Assembly: GCA_910587105.1 (NCBI GenBank)
Contig: CAJUMB010000008.1
Span: 24,257-88,256, forward strand
Origin: an uncultured Lachnospiraceae bacterium
GTDB taxonomy: Bacteria; Bacillota; Clostridia; Lachnospirales; Lachnospiraceae
Length of the DNA stretch: 64,000 nucleotides
Direction of reading: 5' to 3'
Of this stretch, positions 8,337 to 16,428 are shown piece after piece. Position 1 is the first letter of the stretch. Each line of letters begins with the position of its first letter. The position numbers and the translations under genes are program-made. Below the pieces are notes generated by a model. The model had not been told where the DNA came from. It did no database searches and saw only the letters and a program-made list of their open reading frames with translations.

Positions 8337-9368
8337 ATGTGGATTCATGTGTTTGTGCTGGCTGGAATGGCTGCACTGGGGGTTCTGGTTTTTGGCGGCA
8401 GGCTGCCGAAACAGGAGATTCTGACCAGGCGGGAGTGGAAGTTATTGCTGCTGCTTTTGGCGGCAGGAAATAGTTTGGGAGCATATTTGACCTATACACA
8501 GAATGGGGACTGTCAATGGGAGGAGGATATGTATTTTGAAAAAAATGCAGCCGGAGAGGGCAGTTATGAGGAGAAAATGCAGGCCCGGGTGGGAGGAGAA
8601 CAGGCGTCTGTCTATGTTCGGATACCAGAGCAGACTGGTGAAGAAACGGAGGATGATGAGCAGGAACCAGAAATAACGGTTCCGGGGCTGAATGAGCAGC
8701 TTCAGCAGGCAGTGGATGATTATAATGACAAGAGGCAGGAGGATGACAAATACTATCTGCCGCAATCCCTGGAAGGACAGCGGATTGTCTGGAGCCGGCC
8801 CTGGGATACATCTGGAAATATAGTTGTGGCCCTTTGTGTGGCTGGGGCATGTTGTATTCCTATTCAGAAACAGAAAAACAATGAAAAGATGCGGCGGGAA
8901 CGATACAGTCAAATGCTCTTGGATTATCCCAATCTGATTACACGGCTGTCTCTGCTGATAGAAGCTGGCATGACGGTGCGCAGGGCTCTGGGAAAAATTG
9001 CGTTGGATTATAAACGGAAACGCGGCAGGGACGTCCGCTATGCATATGAAGAATTGCTGAAATCTTATTATGAAATGGAAAGCGGTGTCATGGAGAAACA
9101 GGCATATGAAAATTTTGGAACCAGGTGCGGGCATCCGAAATATCGGACTTTGGCGGCACTTTTAGCCCAAAATCTCAAAAGGGGAAACCGCAGGCTGCTG
9201 GAAATGCTGGAGAGAGAATCCACAGAGGCTTTTGAAGAGAGAAAACGGTATGCCCGTGTGCAGGGGGAGACGGCTGCTGCGAAATTGCTGATTCCCATGG
9301 TGTTGCAGCTGGTGATTGTTTTGGTAATTCTTATTGTTCCTGCATGTATGTCTTTTTATCAGGCATAA
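8337..9368 (+). CDS. tadC: TadC-like type II secretion F domain protein with an extracytoplasmic insert
   Basis: 343 residues from ATG 8337, chosen because GAGGTG (8326-8331) is correctly spaced for it; GTG 8331 overlaps that site. A first membrane helix and a second near residue 30-45 are followed by an acidic hydrophilic stretch (about 55-155), then a helix and the T2SSF domain (YPNLITRLSLLIEAGMTVRR; ALLAQNLKRGNRRL), ending in a membrane helix. It pairs with TadB as the membrane platform. The acidic insert is not part of the T2SSF domain. Confidence 0.8.
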   Translation: MWIHVFVLAGMAALGVLVFGGRLPKQEILTRREWKLLLLLLAAGNSLGAYLTYTQNGDCQWEEDMYFEKNAAGEGSYEEKMQARVGGEQASVYVRIPEQTGEETEDDEQEPEITVPGLNEQLQQAVDDYNDKRQEDDKYYLPQSLEGQRIVWSRPWDTSGNIVVALCVAGACCIPIQKQKNNEKMRRERYSQMLLDYPNLITRLSLLIEAGMTVRRALGKIALDYKRKRGRDVRYAYEELLKSYYEMESGVMEKQAYENFGTRCGHPKYRTLAALLAQNLKRGNRRLLEMLERESTEAFEERKRYARVQGETAAAKLLIPMVLQLVIVLVILIVPACMSFYQA

Positions 9369-9401
9369 GGAACCGCATCTCTGGAAAGGAGGTGAATGCC
9401 T

Positions 9402-9569
9402 ATGGATGAGCTTTGTGCATTTTTCATCGAGGAGGACGCCATCGGTGTGGTTGAGATCATTCTGATTCTGGTGGTTCTGATCGGACTGGTAGTTATTTTC
9501 AAAGACCAGTTAGTCAAACTGGTGAAAGATATTCTCGAAAAAATTACCAAGCAAAGCAACGAAATTTAA
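9402..9569 (+). CDS. Flp/type IVb major pilin (Flp1-like), 55 residues
   Basis: A short gene with a very strong ribosome site (AAAGGAGGTG, spacing about 6) and ATG at 9402. The product has an acidic N terminus (MDELCAFFIEEDAIG), then a hydrophobic stretch VVEIILILVVLIGLVVIF (16-33) and an amphipathic charged tail. The class III pilin arrangement is clear: cleavage after Gly15 would leave a mature pilin of about 40 residues. Position between tadC and the pseudopilins fits the major subunit. Easily overlooked because of its length. Confidence 0.85.
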   Translation: MDELCAFFIEEDAIGVVEIILILVVLIGLVVIFKDQLVKLVKDILEKITKQSNEI

Positions 9570-9624
9570 AAAAGTAACTGTTAATTATCTTATCTCCACA
9601 AGACAAAAGGAGGTGTACTCTCTG

Positions 9625-11079
9625 GTGAGAAAGGGAAGTATAACTGTATTTTTCGCTTTGGTCTTATCTATAGTTATTGTTCTGATTTGTACCAGCATAG
9701 AATCTGTGAAAATGATGTGTGCCAGGACACAGATTGCGAATAGTGCAGATGTGGGGATGTACTCCTTATTCGCCCAATATGATAGATATCTGCTGGAACA
9801 TTATAATTTGTTCTATGTGGATGCATCGTATGGCACCGGCGAGCTTCGCATGAGCCAGGTTTACCGGACTGTAGAGGATTACATGGACCCTATTCTGGAA
9901 CAGAACTATCTGGATTTATCTATTTGTTCCGGCGGCATTACCAGTTTTGGCCTGGCAACGGATGATCATGGGCAGCCCTTTTATGGCCAGGTGGTCGGTT
10001 ATATGAAGGATACCCTTGGAATCCAGGGAGTACAGCTTCTCTTGGATAAAATTCAGGAGAATACCGGGGAGGTTGAAGAACAGCAGGAAATGAGGAAGCA
10101 AGTTGAGGATAATAATTCTATGGCGGATTATGATGATGAAATGGCACGGGCAGGAAACGACAGCGCTCAGGCAGAAGCACAGCTGCCAGACGGCGGGGCA
10201 GCAGACGTACCGGAGGCTCTGGTGGAAAATCCTATTGATACCATTCAGGAGATACAGAAAATGGGGATTCTGGAATTGGTGGTTTCAAATCCGGCGTCTT
10301 TATCAGAACAGGAAATAGACACCAGCGGCCTGACCTCCCATAGGGAACTGGAGCGGGGGATGGGAGTGCTGACTGGAGAAGTTTTACAGAGTTCAGCAGC
10401 AGACCATGCATTATTTCAGGAATATATTATGCAGAAATGTGGGACGTATGTACATCCGTCCAAAGGAAGCGGGTTAAAGTATCAGGCAGAGTATATAATT
10501 GGCCAGTCTGGAAGTGATAAAGAGAATTTGAAAAAGACAGCCAATCGCCTGCTGATTATCAGAGAAGGGGTAAACTTTGCCCATTTATATACAGATCCTG
10601 GAAAGAGATCACAGAGTGCAGCTCTGGCAGCGGCGATTGCCAGCGGATTTCTGGTACCTCCTGCAGCAGGGATGATTGAGATGGTGATTCTGTTGTGCTG
10701 GTCATTTGCGGAAAGTGTTTTGGACGTAAGGGCATTGTTTGATGGCAGCAGAGTGCCCTTATTGAAAAACACGCAGAATTGGAATTTGTCTTTGGAAAAT
10801 CTTCCTAATTTGATAAACGAACTTACTGTGCAGCGTTCAGACGGGGATGAACAGGGGCTCAACTATGAGGACTATCTGCGGGCACTGCTCTTTTTGGAAT
10901 CGGCAGATAGTAAGATTATGGGGAGTATGGATATGATTGAAGCGGATATTCGAAATCAGCAGGGTAGAGAAAACTTTCGCATGGATTGCTGTCTGGATGC
11001 GATGGAGGTGGAGATCGATGTACGTGTGAATCGGACAAGGACATACACAGTTCTGCACCAATATGGGTATGATTTGTAA
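9625..11079 (+). CDS. DUF5702-like Tad-locus protein with N-terminal pilin-like helix
   Basis: 484 residues. GTG at 9625 is preferred over GTG 9613 because AAGGAGG (9607-9613) overlaps the latter. The N terminus KGSITVFFALVLSIVIVLI is a short positive tail plus one membrane helix as in TadE/TadG-like proteins, followed by SADVGMYSLFAQYDRYLLEHY, which I associate with DUF5702 proteins of Lachnospiraceae Tad loci. A Gln/Glu-rich linker lies around 150-200, and a hydrophobic segment near 350-375. Probably a minor pilus component or secreted scaffold. The function is not established. Confidence 0.7.
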   Translation: MRKGSITVFFALVLSIVIVLICTSIESVKMMCARTQIANSADVGMYSLFAQYDRYLLEHYNLFYVDASYGTGELRMSQVYRTVEDYMDPILEQNYLDLSICSGGITSFGLATDDHGQPFYGQVVGYMKDTLGIQGVQLLLDKIQENTGEVEEQQEMRKQVEDNNSMADYDDEMARAGNDSAQAEAQLPDGGAADVPEALVENPIDTIQEIQKMGILELVVSNPASLSEQEIDTSGLTSHRELERGMGVLTGEVLQSSAADHALFQEYIMQKCGTYVHPSKGSGLKYQAEYIIGQSGSDKENLKKTANRLLIIREGVNFAHLYTDPGKRSQSAALAAAIASGFLVPPAAGMIEMVILLCWSFAESVLDVRALFDGSRVPLLKNTQNWNLSLENLPNLINELTVQRSDGDEQGLNYEDYLRALLFLESADSKIMGSMDMIEADIRNQQGRENFRMDCCLDAMEVEIDVRVNRTRTYTVLHQYGYDL

Positions 11080-11103
11080 TATGCTTGAGGGAGGTGACAA
11101 AAA

Positions 11104-12024
11104 ATGCCTTTTGCCAAAGACCAGAAAAAAGAATTATTAAAAATCCCGAAACTGAAATTTTTGCGAAAATACTCTCTTCGAAAAATGTTTGTTCTACAAT
11201 CCCCGAATACCAGTGCGTGTCTTAAAAATGCTTTCTGTCAACTGTGCGTCGCAGTTTGCGGGATATTTGCCGCGAATGCGGCCTGTGTCAGCCGGATGGG
11301 TGGCAAATTTCACGCAAAGAGGGGCGTGTGGGCAGCGGGAATGAATTTTAATACACGCTTTAGAGCAGACTCTTGGCAAAAGGCGTTTTTTGGCACCTTG
11401 CGAAGCGGTGTTCTGACTGTGGAATTGGCTTTTATCCTGCCTTTGTTTCTGATGGGAACTCTTACTTTGATTGGCTTTATGGATGTGATGAGAGTTCAGA
11501 CAGAAAAAATCAGCCGTCTATGTGAAAAGGCCATGGAAATGGGGGTATATGCGTATGCAGCAGGAGAAAGGATTTCTGTAATTGAAATACCGGAGAACTA
11601 TACCTATCGTCTGCCGGTCTCCATTGTGCCGCTTCCACCTATGGTGATCACAAACAGGGGGAGGGTGCACAGCTGGACAGGGAGGGACGACAGAGAAACT
11701 TTGGAACATGAAGAGGAAATGGTTTACGTGACTGTTTCGGGAAGTGTTTATCATGATAATCCCCGGTGCAGTTATCTGGATTTGTCTATTTCTCAGGCTG
11801 CAGGTACAGAAGCAGGCCATTTGAGAAATCAACATGGAGCCAGATATGCCCCTTGTGAGTCGTGTGCAAAAGGAATGATTCCAGCAGATATTATATATAT
11901 CACTGGGCAGGGAACCCGGTATCACAATCGGATTCGATGCAGCCGTCTGAAGAGGACTGTGCGCATGGTTCCGGTATCGGAGACAAATGGGCAGTCTCTG
12001 TGCTCCAGATGCGGGCGGGATTAG
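11104..12024 (+). CDS. TadE-like pseudopilin with duplicated Cys/His motif and an embedded repeat element
   Basis: 306 residues. ATG 11104 has GAGGGAGGTG upstream, so the start is secure. Residues about 37-86 are encoded by a copy of the dispersed repeat (11210-11363). The TadE signature RSGVLTVELAFILPLF (100-115) begins the single membrane helix. The C terminus carries two related units: VYHDNPRCSYL...APCESC (His217, Cys222, Cys251, Cys254) and RYHNRIRCSRL...LCSRC (His274, Cys279, Cys300, Cys303). This YH-x(4)-C...C-x2-C pattern resembles small metal-binding tails on some secreted nucleases. The long cytoplasmic extension before the helix is unusual for TadE. Whether it is processed and functional is unknown. 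Confidence 0.7.
   Translation: MPFAKDQKKELLKIPKLKFLRKYSLRKMFVLQSPNTSACLKNAFCQLCVAVCGIFAANAACVSRMGGKFHAKRGVWAAGMNFNTRFRADSWQKAFFGTLRSGVLTVELAFILPLFLMGTLTLIGFMDVMRVQTEKISRLCEKAMEMGVYAYAAGERISVIEIPENYTYRLPVSIVPLPPMVITNRGRVHSWTGRDDRETLEHEEEMVYVTVSGSVYHDNPRCSYLDLSISQAAGTEAGHLRNQHGARYAPCESCAKGMIPADIIYITGQGTRYHNRIRCSRLKRTVRMVPVSETNGQSLCSRCGRD
11210..11363. repeat. MITE-like palindromic repeat, full copy inside a coding sequence
   Basis: The left end contains GTGTCTTAAAAATGCTTT (shared exactly with the copy at 17813) and the right end GAATTTTAATACACGCT (11343-11359) is the inverted counterpart. Inner arms TTTGCGGGATATTTGCC (11255-11271) and GGCAAATTTCACGCAAA (11302-11318) also pair (14 of 17). The reverse complement of the right half resembles the copy at 63909 over about 60 bases. 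About 150 bp, with no stop in the frame of the host gene. Confidence 0.8.
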
Positions 12025-12039
12025 TGAGGAGGAATAACG

Positions 12040-12465
12040 ATGGAGCAGATATGTGTATTAAGTTTTTTGAGTATGAATAGTTTTCAGGATATCAGGAAAA
12101 GGCAGGTTTATTTAAGCGTTATTGTGATTTATGGGGTTCTGGGGATTTTGTATGTTTTTTGGCACAGGGACAATTTGGCGGTTTTACTGCTGGGGGCAGT
12201 GCCCGGCCTGCTGCTGATGTGTGTCGGAAAAGCCAGTGGAGGTGCATTGGGGATGGGAGATGGTTTGGCTGTCATGATTTCTGGTATCTATATGGGAATT
12301 TGGAATACATTAGAATTCATAGCCCTGTCTCTTTTTCTGGCGGCAGTATGGGCGGGATTTTTAATGTTTGTGAAAAAGAAGGGAAGAAAAGCAAGTTTTC
12401 CCTTTGTGCCATTCATGTTGGCAGCGTATGTCATGCTCTGCCTGATACAGACTGTGGAGGGATAG
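12040..12465 (+). CDS. Second A24-type prepilin peptidase-like protein
   Basis: 141 residues, multi-helix membrane protein. Two aspartates sit where A24 enzymes need them: Asp17 (SFQDIRKRQV) and Asp74 in GMGDGLAV, a GxGD motif with the usual Lys replaced. The C terminus FPFVPFMLAAYV resembles the end of prepilin peptidases. It lies between two TadE-like genes, suggesting a dedicated processing enzyme for pseudopilins, distinct from the peptidase at 4885. The divergent residue after GxGD leaves activity to be shown. Confidence 0.75.
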   Translation: MEQICVLSFLSMNSFQDIRKRQVYLSVIVIYGVLGILYVFWHRDNLAVLLLGAVPGLLLMCVGKASGGALGMGDGLAVMISGIYMGIWNTLEFIALSLFLAAVWAGFLMFVKKKGRKASFPFVPFMLAAYVMLCLIQTVEG

Positions 12466-12468
12466 AAA

Positions 12469-12924
12469 ATGCAAAATGCTGGGGAGGGAGCTAAGTGGAA
12501 CAGGGGAAGTCTGACAGTTGAGACAGCACTGTGCATGCCGCTCATACTGCTTGTGTGGATGGGGACTGTGTCCGTGTGTTTGTTTGTCCACAATCGGGCA
12601 TGGCTGACTGCTGCAGCCTATGAATCGGCAGTTACTGGAAGCTGGGATGCTGTTTGTACATATGGCGATGTAGAAGAACGGGCCAGGGAGAAACTGCAGA
12701 TTCTCCTGCAGCAGTCTTTGTATGGCTCCAGGGATATCCAGACAGATGTAGAAAAAGATGGAGAAACATTGAAAGTATCAATAGAGGGCCTGCATGATAC
12801 ATATGGAGGGCTGAGGTGGAAGTTTCATATTGAGGGCAGCAGAAAGCTGTGCCGTCCGGTTTCTTTTATTCGAAAAGCAAAAAGTCTGCGAGAAACTGGC
12901 AGGCAGTTAGGAGGCGGTTCATAA
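12469..12924 (+). CDS. TadE-like pseudopilin
   Basis: 151 residues, 3 bases after the A24-like gene. A short polar head is followed by RGSLTVETALCMPLILLVWMG, the TadE motif (polar, Glu at +5 of the hydrophobic stretch) and one membrane helix. The rest is a soluble extracytoplasmic domain. Probable minor pilin initiating or capping the Flp fibre. The stop TAA overlaps the next ATG (TAATG). Confidence 0.8.
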   Translation: MQNAGEGAKWNRGSLTVETALCMPLILLVWMGTVSVCLFVHNRAWLTAAAYESAVTGSWDAVCTYGDVEERAREKLQILLQQSLYGSRDIQTDVEKDGETLKVSIEGLHDTYGGLRWKFHIEGSRKLCRPVSFIRKAKSLRETGRQLGGGS

Positions 12925-14219
12925 TGGAAGTCAGCTATAAGCGGGATGTGAACCATAGTTTTCTGGTTATACGGCTGGAGGGAGAGATAGATACAAAGGC
13001 ATATCCGGTTCGTATGGTTTTAGGAAATGTAATTCCAGGGCTGCTTCCCTGCAGAATGCAAAAAGCGGATGGAGATATTCTGTTGTACTATGATATTACA
13101 AATCGGCAGCGCCTGGTGGATGCATATGAAAAACTTACTTATGTGGAATTAAAAGAGATTTATCAGCGGTTTCTGAAAATATTTGAACAGATGGAAATGT
13201 ACTTGCTGAACTTAGACCAGTTGCTTCTGGAAGCAGAGTATGTGTATGTGAATAAAAAAGAAGGAGACATGTCTTTGTGCTATCTTCCGGGATACGAAAG
13301 GCCTGTTCAGGAACAGCTGCGCTGTTTTACAGAATATCTTCTGCCGCGTATGGAACATCGGGATACTCAGGGGGTAATGCTGGGTTACGGGCTCTATCGC
13401 TTGATGGTGGAAGAAGGATTTCAAATGGAAAACGTGCAGGAGCTTTTGCATCAATCAGAAAATCGGACAAAATATACGGAAAAATCTACAGTTGAACCCC
13501 TTCCAGGGCAGGAGTATGCAGATGATTGGGCGTCAATGGAATATAAAGAAGAAAGTGAGGGCGGGGAAAGAAAAGGAGATTCACAGAAAGGCGTGTGGAT
13601 AAAAGATTTGATTATGATTTCCACAGGGCTGTTTTTGTTTGGCTGTTTCGCAGGTCTGAGAAGGCTGGGGTATTTTTCATGGCTGACGGTGCCTATGATG
13701 CTGGCACTTCTTTTTTGTCTGATCTTAGTTATGGGGGGTATCTTACTGGGGGGCAGAAAGAAAGATATGGAGAATGAATATGTGGCTAAAGAAAAAGCCG
13801 AAAATACAAAAGATGAACTGCAGGAAAAAGTGGAGTTTCCGGAGTCTTTGAATAAAGATGTGAACGAAGAGACAGCTGGAGAGGAGACAGTGGTTTTGTA
13901 TAGAAATCCGGAATATGAGTATTCTGTGCTTGTGTGCGAAGAACCAGGGCAGGCTCCGCCGATTGTTCTGAATCGGGAAATGATTATAATCGGAAAGGTA
14001 GATGGCGTAACCGATGTATTGCTGAACAGGGTTTCTGTCAGCCGCGTCCATGCCAAAATCTGCAAAAGGGAAAGTGAATACTGGATTAGTGATCTTAATT
14101 CTAAAAATGGAACATTTGTCAATGGGAAAAAATTGGAAAAAGGAGAGGAATATCCGCTTCAGTCTGAAGATCAGGTGGTTTTTGCAGATATCAGTTACCG
14201 CTTTGTGAAAAAATGTTAA
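12924..14219 (+). CDS. DUF6382-like plus FHA domain membrane protein of the Tad locus
   Basis: 431 residues. ATG 12924 has TTAGGAGG upstream. Residues 1-190 match what I know as DUF6382 (MEVSYKRDVNHSFLVI; PCRMQKADGDILLYYDIT; LLPRMEH). Two adjacent membrane helices (about 225-275) and an acidic linker separate it from a C-terminal FHA domain (about 340-430) with VSVSRVHAKI and DLNSKNGTFVNG, the phosphothreonine-binding loops. No Ser/Thr kinase gene is present in the window, so the partner is unknown. Last gene of the pilus operon and probably its phosphorylation-responsive regulator. Confidence 0.8.
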   Translation: MEVSYKRDVNHSFLVIRLEGEIDTKAYPVRMVLGNVIPGLLPCRMQKADGDILLYYDITNRQRLVDAYEKLTYVELKEIYQRFLKIFEQMEMYLLNLDQLLLEAEYVYVNKKEGDMSLCYLPGYERPVQEQLRCFTEYLLPRMEHRDTQGVMLGYGLYRLMVEEGFQMENVQELLHQSENRTKYTEKSTVEPLPGQEYADDWASMEYKEESEGGERKGDSQKGVWIKDLIMISTGLFLFGCFAGLRRLGYFSWLTVPMMLALLFCLILVMGGILLGGRKKDMENEYVAKEKAENTKDELQEKVEFPESLNKDVNEETAGEETVVLYRNPEYEYSVLVCEEPGQAPPIVLNREMIIIGKVDGVTDVLLNRVSVSRVHAKICKRESEYWISDLNSKNGTFVNGKKLEKGEEYPLQSEDQVVFADISYRFVKKC

Positions 14220-14251
14220 AAGGTGTGTTAGTTCTTTACATTCGTTTCAAG

Positions 14252-14281
14252 TTGTGATTTAATGATTAAAGTCAATATAAT
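14252..14281 (+). promoter_or_regulatory. SigA promoter of the rhomboid gene
   Basis: TTGTGA (14252-14257), 18-bp spacer, TATAAT (14276-14281); ATG at 14315. Confidence 0.6.
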
Positions 14282-14314
14282 TCACATAGAAGTGGCTTGA
14301 AAGCAGGGTGGAAA

Positions 14315-14929
14315 ATGGAGAAAAGAGTTTCTGTAAGTATAGTACTCATAGCTTTAAATAGTATAGTTTTTCTGATCGTAGAGCTCACAGGCGGCAGTTC
14401 AGACTTGGAGCATATGATATCCTGGGGGGCAGCATACGCTCCGCTGATTACAGAAGAACGGGAATACTATCGTTTAGTCTCTTGTATGTTTCTTCATTTT
14501 GGTATGGAACATTTGGTCAATAATATGCTGGCCCTGTATTTTGTGGGAGGGCGCCTGGAGCGTGAGGTGGGAAAGCTTAGATTTGGTGTAATTTATTTTG
14601 CCGGCGGAGCAGCAGGAAGCCTTCTGTCTTACTATATGGAGATTCGAAATGGGACGGCATATGTTTCTGTAGGTGCTTCCGGTGCGGTGTTTGCTGTAAT
14701 TGGAGCTATGATTTATGTTCTGATTTTGAATCGGGGCCAGCTGGAGGCGCTGACCATACGGCAGATGGTTTTTATGGCTGCATTATCTTTATATTATGGA
14801 TTTGCAAGTCAGGGGATTGACAATGCAGCTCATGTGGGCGGTTTTTTGAGCGGCTTTGTTCTGGCAATGGTTTTATACCATCGAAAGCACAGGCCCAGGT
14901 GTGTTTTGGATGCATCTGAAATGAATTAA
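14315..14929 (+). CDS. Rhomboid family intramembrane serine protease
   Basis: 204 residues, six predicted membrane helices. The catalytic serine is in VGASGAVFAVIG and the histidine in NAAHVGGFLSGF; the HFGMEHLVNNMLALYFVG loop is the family HxxxN segment. ATG 14315 is preferred to the in-frame TTG at 14297 because the polar head is then the normal short one. It cleaves membrane protein substrates within the bilayer; the substrate here is unknown. It ends tail-to-tail with the kinase gene, sharing a few bases. Confidence 0.9.
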   Translation: MEKRVSVSIVLIALNSIVFLIVELTGGSSDLEHMISWGAAYAPLITEEREYYRLVSCMFLHFGMEHLVNNMLALYFVGGRLEREVGKLRFGVIYFAGGAAGSLLSYYMEIRNGTAYVSVGASGAVFAVIGAMIYVLILNRGQLEALTIRQMVFMAALSLYYGFASQGIDNAAHVGGFLSGFVLAMVLYHRKHRPRCVLDASEMN

Positions 14930-15609
14930 GGGTATGGAAAAGACAAAATGAAAGTCGTTTCCACTCCCGGCTGGGATGAAAAATCAACACTTCCACCATG
15001 GGCCTGGATAATTTGTTTTACAATGGCAAGGCCCAGCCCTGTTCCGTTATCCTTGTAGGTGATAAAAGGGTCAAAAATAGTAGACTGGTATTCTGGCTGA
15101 ATACCACATCCGTTATCACGAATCAGAATAAGGAATGCGCCAAGTTCTTTTTCGGTAATGATATGTATGACGCCGTCTTTGTCCACAGATTCACTGGCAT
15201 TGCGTATCAGATTCAGGAGTGCCTGCTGAATTTTTATGGTATCCAGTGACAGTACAATATCTGTTTCCGGAATATGATTTTCGAAAATTAAACGGATGCC
15301 CAGGTATTGGTAAGTGGGCGTTAATTCCTGCATGAATTTTTCCAGGTAAGAAAAAATGTGAACAGGCTTCCGGTGGAGCTGCCAGGAATTGTTGTAAAGG
15401 GATAACTCATCCAGTAACTTCTTTAAAAAATCCATTTGATCCTGGATATCCGCCCAGTATTCAAAATCTTCTGCCTCTGGATGTGCCCGCTCAATGAACT
15501 GCAGATAGCTGTTAATCAAGGTAACGGGATTTCTGATCTCATGGGAAATTTTAGATAGTGTAAATTGATAGTCTTGTTTTATTTGTTCTATTGTTTTCGT
15601 CTCTGACAT
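14926..15609 (-). CDS. Soluble histidine kinase without sensor domain
   Basis: 227 residues. H box SHEIRNP (His23), N box LLNLIRNASES, G1 DNGCGI and G2 GTGLGLAI are all present, so the kinase core is intact. There is no membrane helix, PAS or other sensor domain, and no response regulator next to it. The H box resembles sporulation or nitrogen-type orphan kinases (SHEIRNPVT). It could feed a phosphorelay or take input from a partner protein. Which regulator it phosphorylates cannot be told from the sequence. Confidence 0.85.
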   Translation of the reverse strand: MSETKTIEQIKQDYQFTLSKISHEIRNPVTLINSYLQFIERAHPEAEDFEYWADIQDQMDFLKKLLDELSLYNNSWQLHRKPVHIFSYLEKFMQELTPTYQYLGIRLIFENHIPETDIVLSLDTIKIQQALLNLIRNASESVDKDGVIHIITEKELGAFLILIRDNGCGIQPEYQSTIFDPFITYKDNGTGLGLAIVKQIIQAHGGSVDFSSQPGVETTFILSFPYP

Positions 15610-15829
15610 GGGGTAACCTGTGCTTTCTATGGGTGGTTATATGTGTATAAGATATGTTTCAGTATGTGCAGAAGTTGTGAAAATTTTTATTCTTTTATAG
15701 TATCATTTTGCTGAGATAATAGCAATGATAATTAATCGACTAATATTTATATAAATATATCATAATCGATGTGTTTGGCCGTTGTGATTGTTCTGTGGAT
15801 TCAGGAATGGGATCAAATGATATTAACAG

Positions 15830-15859
15830 TTGCACTACTGTAAAGTCAGGTGATATAAT
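15830..15859 (+). promoter_or_regulatory. Promoter of the HIT gene (extended -10)
   Basis: TTGCAC (15830-15835), 18-bp spacer, TGATATAAT (15851-15859) with a TGn extension. Confidence 0.65.
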
Positions 15860-15886
15860 GAAAAGAAATTATGGAGGTGACCGGTT

Positions 15887-16285
15887 ATGGAGTGTATTTT
15901 TTGTAAAATTGCAAATGGGGAAATTCCGTCAGCAACATTGTATGAAGACAATGACTTTCGTGTAATTTTGGATGTGAATCCGGCCAGTAAAGGACATACT
16001 TTGATTTTACCCAAAAAACACGCGGACAATCTTTACGAACTGCCGGATGAAACAGCGTCTAAGGCATTGGTTCTGGCTAAAAGTATGGCATCTAAGATAG
16101 AGAGGGCTTTGGAATGTGATGGGTTGAATCTGGTACAAAACAATGGTGAAACTGCTGGACAGACGGTTTTTCATTTTCATATGCATATCATACCCCGGTA
16201 TAAAAATGACAATGTGAAATTGGGATGGAAACCAGGCAAGCTGTCAGATGCCATGCGGGAGGAACTGCTGTCTATTTTGAAGTAG
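15887..16285 (+). CDS. HIT family hydrolase
   Basis: 132 residues. The histidine triad HFHMHI, the family N terminus CIFCKIANGEIPS and the segment GHTLILPKKH are all there. HIT (Hint-branch) proteins hydrolyse nucleotide phosphoramidates or dinucleoside polyphosphates in the cytoplasm. The ATG at 15887 is preceded by ATGGAGGTGAC. Monocistronic: own promoter upstream and a structured convergent spacer before murG. Confidence 0.92.
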   Translation: MECIFCKIANGEIPSATLYEDNDFRVILDVNPASKGHTLILPKKHADNLYELPDETASKALVLAKSMASKIERALECDGLNLVQNNGETAGQTVFHFHMHIIPRYKNDNVKLGWKPGKLSDAMREELLSILK

Positions 16286-16339
16286 GAGAAACACAGGAGA
16301 GGCAGCAAATTGGGAAAAGAAAGAGTTGGTCATGGCTAT

Positions 16340-16401
16340 GCAAAATAAACAAAACGGAGCTGAAAACTGTTTTGAATTCACTCCGTATCTGCTTATTTTG
16401 C
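16340..16401. terminator. Long hairpin between convergent HIT and murG genes
   Basis: GCAAAATAA (16340-16348) pairs with TTATTTTGC (16393-16401), and inside it ACGGAG (16354-16359) with CTCCGT (16381-16386). CAAAAC/GTTTTG offers an alternative inner pairing. A/T-flanked on both sides, so it can serve as a bidirectional terminator. Confidence 0.6.
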
Positions 16402-16428
16402 TCAATCTCTGGTTATGAAATACTTTTT

